Assembly (NCBI GenBank): GCA_027625215.1
Contig: JAQBWJ010000165.1
Location: 1-5,942 of the forward strand
Source of the DNA: Candidatus Poribacteria bacterium
GTDB taxonomy: Bacteria > Poribacteria > WGA-4E > GCA-2687025
Length of the DNA stretch: 5,942 bases
Reading direction: 5' to 3'
Made by a program: the position numbers and the translations under genes. The notes beneath the pieces are model-generated. The model searched no databases. It saw nothing but the letters and a program-made list of their open reading frames with translations, and was not told the DNA's origin. Shown one piece after another: positions 1 to 5,052 of the stretch (the stretch's first letter is position 1; each line of letters begins with the position of its first letter).

Positions 1-670
1 GACGTTGGTTGTCGACCAAATCCACGACTTGGTTGACTTCACACCCCAATCCGATGATGACGTATCCGAAAATGTTCGGGTGACGCGCAAATCCGGCGAG
101 CGTTCGTTGCAACTGCACGTAGTCCTCGCCGCCAAGCGCCAACCCGCACCCGCCCTTGTGGGTGATGGGCAGCACCCCATCGACGTTCGGATAATCTTTC
201 AGTCGATCTTCGGTGAAGTGCCGCGCGACGTACGTCGCAACGCTCGCCGAGCAGTTCACCGTTGAGATGACGGCGACGTAGTTGCGCGTCGCCACCTGCC
301 CGTTCGGACGCGCGTACCCCATGAAGGTACGCATCTTGCTCGCGGGATACATTTCAACGGGTTTGACTTCCTGCGTAAACCGATAGTCCCGTTCGAAGTC
401 ACGCACGCCGACGTTGTGGGTGTGGACGTGCGTCCCCGCCAAAATCTCTTTCTTGGCGAACCCGATGATCTGCCCGTACTTCCGCACGGCGTCGTCCTGT
501 GGAACGGTCCGCAACGCGAACTTGTGCGCCGCCGGAATCTTCTCGACAATCGTGACGGAGCCTCCGTTGCCCAAGTCCAACGTTTGCGGGTCAATCTGTT
601 GACGCGCCACCGCCACGTCATCGCCGTCGCGCATCAGAATCGCCAAATCGGTCAGCCGCGCGTTCGCCAT
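1..670 (-). CDS. uxaA: UxaA/GarD-family sugar-acid dehydratase (altronate dehydratase-like), N-terminal part, cut by window edge
   Basis: Partial gene: 223 codons are visible and the rest lies left of position 1. Residues 10-88 form an SAF domain with the family pattern, including IPAAHKFAL (45-53), VRKYGQIIGFA (62-72) and the GTHVHTHN end (79-86). The catalytic D-galactarate dehydratase/altronate hydrolase domain starts near 118 with YARPNGQVATRNYVAV (119-134), then STVNCSASVA (136-145) and HKGGCG (171-176). Family members dehydrate altronate, galactarate or related aldonic/aldaric acids to 2-keto-3-deoxy acids in the cytoplasm. UxaA and GarD are about 490-525 residues, so over half is missing. 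The ATG at 670 follows a strong Shine-Dalgarno, GGAGGGG (681-675), 4 nt away. It sits 24 nt after the coiled-coil gene and probably shares its transcript. The family is certain; the substrate is not, and the symbol is used at family level only. Confidence 0.93.
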   Translation of the reverse strand, partial: MANARLTDLAILMRDGDDVAVARQQIDPQTLDLGNGGSVTIVEKIPAAHKFALRTVPQDDAVRKYGQIIGFAKKEILAGTHVHTHNVGVRDFERDYRFTQEVKPVEMYPASKMRTFMGYARPNGQVATRNYVAVISTVNCSASVATYVARHFTEDRLKDYPNVDGVLPITHKGGCGLALGGEDYVQLQRTLAGFARHPNIFGYVIIGLGCEVNQVVDLVDNQR

Positions 671-674
671 GATA

Positions 675-681
675 CCCCTCC
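675..681 (-). promoter_or_regulatory. Strong ribosome binding site of the UxaA-family gene
   Basis: On the minus strand GGAGGGG lies 4 nt before the ATG at 670. It is the best Shine-Dalgarno in the window and fixes that start, whereas the two genes upstream in the operon have weak or distant sites. It suggests the dehydratase is translated efficiently and independently of the preceding reading frame. Confidence 0.75.
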
Positions 682-694
682 AATACGCAGACGC

Positions 695-988
695 TTACTC
701 GGAGTCGTCCGCGTTACCCTTCAAGTGCGCCAACAACGTCTCCACCTGATGAACGAACTGTTCGTGTCGCAGCCGCAAATCGGTATTCTCGCCTTCAAGG
801 TGAAACAGCCGCTTGATTTCGTCTTGCAGTTCGCGCGTCCGTTGAACGAGCGCGTCTTGTTCCTGTTCCAACCTCGCTCGGTCGTTCTCCAACGACTCGA
901 TGGTTTGCCGCAACGCGCGAATCGACTCGCCCGCCGATTCCGCCTGCCGTTCGAGCCGTTTCAATAAGTCGTCGGGAAGGATGTTCAC
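695..988 (-). CDS. Small coiled-coil protein of unknown function (97 aa)
   Basis: I do not recognise a named family. The 97-residue product is almost entirely predicted helix. From about residue 5 to 90 it shows repeating hydrophobic positions among charged residues (for example LLKRLERQAES, LRQTIESLENDRARL, LVQRTRELQDEIKRL), typical of a parallel coiled coil. The tail GNADDSE is acidic. There is no signal peptide or membrane segment, so it is probably cytoplasmic. The frame stays open upstream into the glycosylase gene, but the sensible start is GTG at 988, 7 nt after the glycosylase stop, with GGGGAG (1005-1000) 11 nt ahead. Length and composition resemble small coiled-coil division or scaffold proteins such as ZapB, but coiled coils look alike by composition and I claim no homology. 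Tight packing suggests co-translation with the glycosylase. Confidence 0.8.
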   Translation of the reverse strand: MNILPDDLLKRLERQAESAGESIRALRQTIESLENDRARLEQEQDALVQRTRELQDEIKRLFHLEGENTDLRLRHEQFVHQVETLLAHLKGNADDSE

Positions 989-995
989 CGCTAGC

Positions 996-1853
996 CTATC
1001 TCCCCTGTAAACGGGCGTCGTGAAACAAGTACATCTGCGAGTACCCCGCCCAACGCCCGAACTTCTCCCGCGCAAACGCCTGTATCGCTTCGGGTTTCTG
1101 CGTTTCCCCGTTGAAGTAAAGCCGCTCCATCTGTCGACGTATCCATACGTCGATTGGAAAGGCGTCGAAGTGGTCAAGCGAGTAGAGGAGGACGCAGTCC
1201 GCAATTTTCTCGCCGACGCCGTGAAGCGTCATCAACCGTGTCCGCGCCTCCGGCAACGGCGTCCGTCGAAGTTCGTCGGCGTCCAACGACCCGTCCGCAA
1301 CGGCGCGAGCCGCGTTGTGCAAGCCTTTCGCGCGAAACCCGGTGCCGCAATCATACAGCGCGTCCAACGGCAGGTCAACCAACCGCTCCGGTCGGGGGAA
1401 GGCGTGTCCGGCGAAGTCGTCGCCCTCGAACTGCTCCCCGTAAGTCGCCGAAAGCGTCGCCACGATCTTCGTGATCCGTTTGATGTTGTTCACCGAAGAC
1501 AGGATGAAGTACGCGAGACACTCCCAAAACGGCTGTCTCAGCACGCGCAGTCCGGGATGACGCCCAATCGCGCCCGCGACGTTCGGTTCGACGGACAGTT
1601 CCCGTTGAAAGGCGGGAAGGTCGCGCTCCGAGTCGAAGTACCGTGTCGTCAACTCCGTGAGCGACGATCCCGAAGTATACCCCTCCGCGAACAACGCATC
1701 GCCGTCAACCCGCACCCTTACCAAGCAGCCGTCGATACATCCGACGCGCCACTCATCCTCGATCCGCCAGCAAAACGTCTGTCCCATCGTCAGCGCCGAG
1801 TCGAGGTCGAGACTCCCCTTGAGAGGAACGCGAACACGCGCAACCTGCGTCAT
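996..1853 (-). CDS. ogg: OGG1-type 8-oxoguanine DNA glycosylase/AP lyase
   Basis: A 285-residue HhH-GPD DNA glycosylase of the OGG1 branch, which removes 8-oxoguanine opposite cytosine in base excision repair. Residues 8-90 are the OGG N-terminal domain (VPLKGSLDLDSALTMGQTFCWR), with G24 matching human G42, which reads the N7-H of 8-oxoG. The helical domain follows with QPFWECLAYFILSS (107-120). The helix-hairpin-helix is LHGVGEKIADC (210-220), with Schiff-base lysine K216 (human K249) and C220 (human C253). Catalytic aspartate D235 lies in FPIDVW (human D268). GYSQMYLF (270-277) keeps Q273 and F277, matching human Q315 and F319. The start chosen is ATG 1853, just before the N-terminal domain. 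The frame extends to a TTG at 1925, but those 24 residues look unrelated. GTG 1856 is also possible. The Shine-Dalgarno is poor: GAGGGG is 17 nt away. Confidence 0.92.
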   Translation of the reverse strand: MTQVARVRVPLKGSLDLDSALTMGQTFCWRIEDEWRVGCIDGCLVRVRVDGDALFAEGYTSGSSLTELTTRYFDSERDLPAFQRELSVEPNVAGAIGRHPGLRVLRQPFWECLAYFILSSVNNIKRITKIVATLSATYGEQFEGDDFAGHAFPRPERLVDLPLDALYDCGTGFRAKGLHNAARAVADGSLDADELRRTPLPEARTRLMTLHGVGEKIADCVLLYSLDHFDAFPIDVWIRRQMERLYFNGETQKPEAIQAFAREKFGRWAGYSQMYLFHDARLQGR

Positions 1854-1915
1854 CACGAGTTCTGTCCAGTCCCCTCGTACTGTTGATTCGCACTGGTGCG
1901 GTGTCGCGCTAAAGA

Positions 1916-1932
1916 GCCGTCGCAAGGACGGC
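1916..1932 (-). terminator. Possible weak intrinsic terminator after the PhyH-family gene
   Basis: In the 108-nt gap between the oxygenase and the glycosylase, GCCGTC (1916-1921) and GACGGC (1927-1932) form a 6-bp GC stem with a 5-nt loop. On the minus strand it is followed by TCTTTAG, a short and imperfect U-tract. It could partly separate the oxygenase transcript from the downstream operon. A competing stem (CGTCGC 1918-1923 with GCGACG 1931-1936) shares the same bases. In GC-rich DNA such short stems arise by chance. Confidence 0.35.
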
Positions 1933-1961
1933 GACGCGGGAATCTCGCCGATATAGACGCC

Positions 1962-2777
1962 TTACGCCTGTTCGCGCGCGAGGGTTTTCAGTTTCGCCAA
2001 CGCTTGCTGCGCTTCTTCCTGCCAAGGTCGAACGTCGGGTTTGTCGAGTTTCTTGGAAGGTCCGCTCATCACGTTGATGTAGGCGCGGCGAACGCGGTCC
2101 GTTTGGTTCGGTCCCGCGTAGTGGAGCGTGCGGCAGTAGTGGAACGTCGCGCCGCCCGCGTCGATGGGACAGGCAACCGCCTTCGACGGATCGACCTGCT
2201 CCGTCACCAACCCGTGAACGAGCGGGTCGTCGTCGATATGCTTGTGCATCACGATCTCGTCGGTGAGGTGCGAACGCGGAATGAACTGCATACACCCGCT
2301 CTCGACAGTCGCGGGGTCAAGCGGCATCCACACGCTCAATCCGTGATGGCGGACGGAGGGGTTCCAGTACGCCTCGTCCTGATGCCAAGGGGTTTCGCGT
2401 CCGTATCCGGCGGGTTTGAGGATCATGTGACCGCCGCCGTTCACCTGATCCAACGGCAGTTGGAGCAACTGCGCCGACAACTTGCGCGAGTTCATGAAGT
2501 AGGTTGTTTCGCGCAGTTCCGGGTATGTGCGTTCGGGACCCAAGACCTGCGGCAACACCTCTTTGCCGTCGTGAGCACGTCGTCCGCCCAAGTCGAAGTA
2601 GGCGCCGTCCTTCTCACCGATGCGGTTGTTGAACAGGTCGTCGTAGACCGATTTGAGCCACTCGACCTCTTCGTCGGTCGTGATGCTGTCGATGCTCAGG
2701 AAACCGTTATTCAAGAAGAACGCGATCTGGTCGTCGGTCAGGTTGATCTCAAATGTCGTTGTCGGTCGTGGTTCCAT
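1962..2777 (-). CDS. Phytanoyl-CoA dioxygenase (PhyH) family Fe(II)/2-oxoglutarate oxygenase
   Basis: A 271-residue protein of the PhyH family: non-haem iron, 2-oxoglutarate-dependent oxygenases that hydroxylate small organic substrates. The N-terminal LTDDQIAFFLNNGFLSID (13-30) is the usual opening helix and strand. The iron triad is visible: H132 and D134 in TPWHQDEAYW (129-138) and H219 in LHYAGPN (218-224). R230, just after, fits the residue that binds 2-oxoglutarate. SGCMQFIPRSH (160-170) is another family hallmark. There is no signal peptide, so it is cytoplasmic. An ATG at 2873 is in frame, but its extra 32 residues are basic and low in structure. ATG 2777, with GGAG (2791-2788) 10 nt upstream, starts where the family begins. 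It diverges from the serine hydrolase gene. Bacterial PhyH proteins act on very different substrates, so no specific reaction can be given. Confidence 0.92.
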   Translation of the reverse strand: MEPRPTTTFEINLTDDQIAFFLNNGFLSIDSITTDEEVEWLKSVYDDLFNNRIGEKDGAYFDLGGRRAHDGKEVLPQVLGPERTYPELRETTYFMNSRKLSAQLLQLPLDQVNGGGHMILKPAGYGRETPWHQDEAYWNPSVRHHGLSVWMPLDPATVESGCMQFIPRSHLTDEIVMHKHIDDDPLVHGLVTEQVDPSKAVACPIDAGGATFHYCRTLHYAGPNQTDRVRRAYINVMSGPSKKLDKPDVRPWQEEAQQALAKLKTLAREQA

Positions 2778-2833
2778 CGCCCTAATTCTCCGTCGTAGTC
2801 TTCGTTGCGAGGGAGGATGCGCGTTTCGGGGGG

Positions 2834-2863
2834 TTGAAGTCAAGCGGCGGGAGGGCTTATACA
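2834..2863 (+). promoter_or_regulatory. Candidate promoter for the serine hydrolase/phosphoesterase pair
   Basis: TTGAAG (2834-2839, four of six matches to the -35 consensus) and TATACA (2858-2863, four of six to -10) are separated by 18 bp, upstream of the ATG at 2906. Transcription would start near 2870, giving a leader of roughly 35 nt that contains the GGAG site at 2894-2897, 8 nt before the ATG. Assignment by eye on the sigma70 consensus only. Confidence 0.45.
2856..2861 (-). promoter_or_regulatory. Candidate -10 box for the PhyH-family gene, overlapping the opposite promoter
   Basis: On the minus strand 2861-2856 reads TATAAG, five of six matches to the -10 consensus, about 80 nt before the oxygenase ATG at 2777. 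No good -35 lies 16-18 bp upstream, which makes it uncertain. It overlaps the candidate plus-strand -10 by four bases, so polymerase could hardly occupy both at once. Confidence 0.35.
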
Positions 2864-2905
2864 TGATGGACACATTAGGCGACGAACCATTTTGGAGAAG
2901 ACCGG

Positions 2906-4012
2906 ATGATCGACGGAAGTCCTGAGGATGTAGGGATCGACTCGGAGCGGTTGAATCGGGCGTTCGAGTACCTCGCCGAGAAAACTAAAGACGGGTCGTT
3001 GCCCGCCGCGTCGCTCGCCGTGTCGCGGCACGGGATTCCTATCGCGATGCGTGGGTACGGCAGACGCGCGCCGGGCTCCGCCGAACCCGCCTCGGCGGAT
3101 TCGATCTACCTCGTCGCCTCCGTGACCAAGATGTTCACGGTGACATCGGTGATGATGCTGTTGGATCGCGGCAAGGTGCTGCTGGACGATCCGGTCGCCC
3201 ATTACATCCCGGAGTTCGGCAATCGCGGCAAAGAGGAGATCAAGGTCTTCCACTTGATGACGCATACGTCGGGGCTGCCCGACATGCTGCCGAACAACCT
3301 CGAACTCCGCAAGGCGCACGCCCCACTCAGCGAGTTCTACCGCCACATGCACGACCTCGAACTCGACTTCCCGCCCGGCACGAACATCCAATACCAAAGT
3401 TGCGGCACGAACATGCTCGCCGAGATCGTTGAGCGCGTCTCCGGTCTGTCGATCCGCGAGTTCATGCGGCAGGAAATCTTCGAGCCGCTTGGGATGGCGG
3501 ACACGTCGCTCGGCGTGAATCCGACGTTGGAAAAACGGATCGCCGCCGTGAACGTGCCTGTCGAACACGTCGGCGCGGATTGGGGCTGGACATCGAACTA
3601 TTGGCGCAACTTCGGCGCGCCGTGGGGCGGCATGTTCTCGACGGTCGGCGACACGACCCGTTTCATGCAGATGTTTTTGAACGGCGGCGAACTCGACGGC
3701 GCGCAACTGCTCAGTCTCGCGGCGGTCGAACTGATGGTGCGCGATCATACGAGCGAGATGCCGCTGATCGCCGAGTCGGTGAAGTACGGTCAAACGTGGG
3801 GGTTGGGTTGGCGGCTGCATCCGGCGAACTGGGGGTACAGCGGCGACCTGTTGTCGCCGAGCGCGTTCGCTCACGGCGGCGCGACGGGGACGGTCGTCTG
3901 GGCGGACCCCGTTCTCGACCTCGTCTGCGTCCTCTACACGACGGAACCGAGCGCGGCGAGCAAAGGCATCCTGAGCCGCTGTTCGAACCTCGTCGCGGCG
4001 TCGGCGTTGTGA
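2906..4012 (+). CDS. Class C beta-lactamase-like serine hydrolase (PBP4*/EstB type)
   Basis: A 368-residue member of the beta-lactamase/transpeptidase-like superfamily, which covers class C beta-lactamases, D-aminopeptidases and esterases. The nucleophile motif SxxK is S72-V-T-K75 in IYLVASVTKMFTVTS. LLDDPVAHYIPEF (92-104) and LMTHTSGLPD (117-126) are standard family blocks. The second motif is Y163-Q-S, where many relatives have YSN or YAN. The third, KTG-like motif is HGGATG (323-328), with histidine replacing lysine as is common in the non-lactamase members. No signal peptide or hydrophobic N-terminus is seen, so it appears cytoplasmic, arguing for an esterase, amidase or peptidase on small soluble substrates rather than resistance. 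ATG 2906 has GGAG (2894-2897) at 8 nt spacing. The stop overlaps the start of the phosphoesterase gene. The substrate is unknown. Confidence 0.93.
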   Translation: MIDGSPEDVGIDSERLNRAFEYLAEKTKDGSLPAASLAVSRHGIPIAMRGYGRRAPGSAEPASADSIYLVASVTKMFTVTSVMMLLDRGKVLLDDPVAHYIPEFGNRGKEEIKVFHLMTHTSGLPDMLPNNLELRKAHAPLSEFYRHMHDLELDFPPGTNIQYQSCGTNMLAEIVERVSGLSIREFMRQEIFEPLGMADTSLGVNPTLEKRIAAVNVPVEHVGADWGWTSNYWRNFGAPWGGMFSTVGDTTRFMQMFLNGGELDGAQLLSLAAVELMVRDHTSEMPLIAESVKYGQTWGLGWRLHPANWGYSGDLLSPSAFAHGGATGTVVWADPVLDLVCVLYTTEPSAASKGILSRCSNLVAASAL

Positions 4013-4878
4013 GCGAGCGCGTCATACGGTTCGCCGTGTTGGGCGACCTCCACCTGAACCGCACGACGGAGCGGCGCGGCGAACTGCTGGTTGATTACAG
4101 CGAGGAACTCACCGCCTCCGCCGTCGAGCGCGTGAACCGCGAGGGCGTCGATCTTGTCCTGCAAGTGGGCGATATCGCGGACGGCAACTTCCGCACGCCC
4201 GCCGAAACGATGCTCGACGCCCTCGACGCGCGTCGTCTGCTGGACAAACTCGCGCCCCCGTCGATGACCGTCATGGGCAACCATGAGTCGATCTATCTGG
4301 ACGACCTCGACACGGCGAAGCGCGTCCTCAAGATGCCCGATACGGCGGTGACGGAGCTCGACGGCGTTCGATTCGTCGCGGTGAACAGTTCCGTTCCCGG
4401 CGAGAGCAAAGGGGCGTTTTCGCCCGCCGTTGCCGCCTTCTTGGAAAATGAGTTGGCGAGCCACGCGGATCGCGGCGTTCCAACCGTGTTGCTGCTTCAC
4501 CACAGTTGGAATCTGGACGAAGGCGGGCGGTATTCCGTCGAGAATGGGGTTGAATGGCGGGCGCGGCTTGGGAGGTCGAAGGGCGTTCAACTCGTGTTGC
4601 ACGGTCACGTTCATCGGAACATGGCGACGCATCAGGACGGCGTGTTGACCGTTGCGACGACCGCGTTGGTCTGCAAACCGCTCTGCTATCGGCTCGTGAC
4701 GCTGCGGGAGGGATCGGGTCGATGGCGCGCGACCTCCGAACTCCGCCCCGCGACCGACGACCCCCAAATCCACCGGGTCGCCGACGAGCGCATGGCGACG
4801 ATGAACCTGGACAAGCGGTGGAAGGAACGTCCCGAAGACGGCGATTTCGATCTGCCGTGTCGATCAGACATCGACTGA
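4009..4878 (+). CDS. Calcineurin-like metallophosphoesterase
   Basis: A 289-residue binuclear metallophosphoesterase with all five family motifs in order: GDLH (12-15, D13 and H15), GDIADG (54-59, D55 bridging the metals), GNHE (90-93, N91 and H92), LLHHSWN (162-168) and HGHVHRN (198-204, H200 and H202). These residues bind two metal ions and hydrolyse phosphomono- or diesters; the layout resembles the Icc/CpdA and GpdQ-like group. There is no signal peptide. The C-terminal 40 residues are polar and outside the core fold. The reading frame is open far upstream, but homology starts at residue 5 (VIRFAVLGDLH), so GTG 4009 is the start. It shares GTGA with the stop of the serine hydrolase and has no clear Shine-Dalgarno, which points to translational coupling. 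Substrate unknown. Confidence 0.92.
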   Translation: MSERVIRFAVLGDLHLNRTTERRGELLVDYSEELTASAVERVNREGVDLVLQVGDIADGNFRTPAETMLDALDARRLLDKLAPPSMTVMGNHESIYLDDLDTAKRVLKMPDTAVTELDGVRFVAVNSSVPGESKGAFSPAVAAFLENELASHADRGVPTVLLLHHSWNLDEGGRYSVENGVEWRARLGRSKGVQLVLHGHVHRNMATHQDGVLTVATTALVCKPLCYRLVTLREGSGRWRATSELRPATDDPQIHRVADERMATMNLDKRWKERPEDGDFDLPCRSDID

Positions 4879-4881
4879 TCG
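4861..4881 (+). other. Stem-loop spanning the phosphoesterase stop codon
   Basis: CGATCAG (4861-4867) and CTGATCG (4875-4881) are perfect 7-bp inverted arms around a 7-nt loop, with the TGA stop inside the right arm. No T-run follows closely, so it is not a standard intrinsic terminator. It might act as an mRNA 3'-end stabiliser or be chance. Confidence 0.35.
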
Positions 4882-4941
4882 CGGCGCGAAACGCATCGCG
4901 TGATTCAGACATTTAATCATGAATGCCAGCCCCATTTACAA

Positions 4942-4951
4942 AATGATCATT
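4942..4951. promoter_or_regulatory. AT-rich perfect 10-bp palindrome, possible operator
   Basis: AATGATCATT is a perfect palindrome in the AT-rich part of the 174-nt gap between the phosphoesterase and acyltransferase genes, about 30 bp upstream of the candidate -10 at 4983. Position and symmetry fit a dimeric regulator site, but one 10-bp palindrome is weak evidence and no regulator can be named. Confidence 0.25.
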
Positions 4952-4959
4952 AATTCGAG

Positions 4960-4988
4960 ATAACTGCGACCCCAAAACGCGCTATGAT
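4960..4988 (+). promoter_or_regulatory. Candidate promoter of the MBOAT acyltransferase gene
   Basis: TATGAT (4983-4988) matches the -10 consensus at five of six positions. The hexamer 17 bp upstream, ATAACT (4960-4965), is a poor -35 with about three matches, so an activator may help or the -35 may be absent. Transcription would start near 4995 and leave a leader of nearly 60 nt before the TTG start at 5053. The local AT-richness supports a promoter here. Confidence 0.45.
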
Positions 4989-5052
4989 ACCGCCAATCCA
5001 GAACAACACCTCGTCATGCGGCGATCTTGGCGAATAGGAATCGGGCGGCTCG

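Noticed and set aside
1896..2798. A 300-codon plus-strand frame opposite the PhyH gene, and a similar one at 1020-1886 opposite the glycosylase.
   Set aside because: Both are mirror frames of confidently identified genes; their translations show no family motifs and no ribosome binding site was evident.
2778..2873. N-terminal extension of the PhyH protein to the ATG at 2873.
   Set aside because: The 32 extra residues are basic and unlike the family, and they would cover the likely promoter region; ATG 2777 has a Shine-Dalgarno and matches the family start.
2840..3874. A 344-codon open frame on the minus strand opposite the serine hydrolase.
   Set aside because: It lies wholly antisense to a gene with clear family motifs, is rich in R, H and E as GC-rich shadow frames are, and shows no recognisable domain.
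3580..4008. Upstream extension of the phosphoesterase frame by 143 codons.
   Set aside because: The extension overlaps the serine hydrolase gene in another frame and is low-complexity, arginine-rich sequence; homology begins right after GTG 4009.
2906..4012. Antibiotic-resistance beta-lactamase.
   Set aside because: No signal peptide is present, and motifs 2 and 3 (YQS, HGG) differ from those of class C beta-lactamases, so a resistance role is not supported.
4881..4900. GC-rich stretch after the phosphoesterase as an intrinsic terminator.
   Set aside because: Only a 3-bp GCG/CGC stem forms cleanly and no T-tract follows, so I list only the 7-bp stem-loop at the stop codon.
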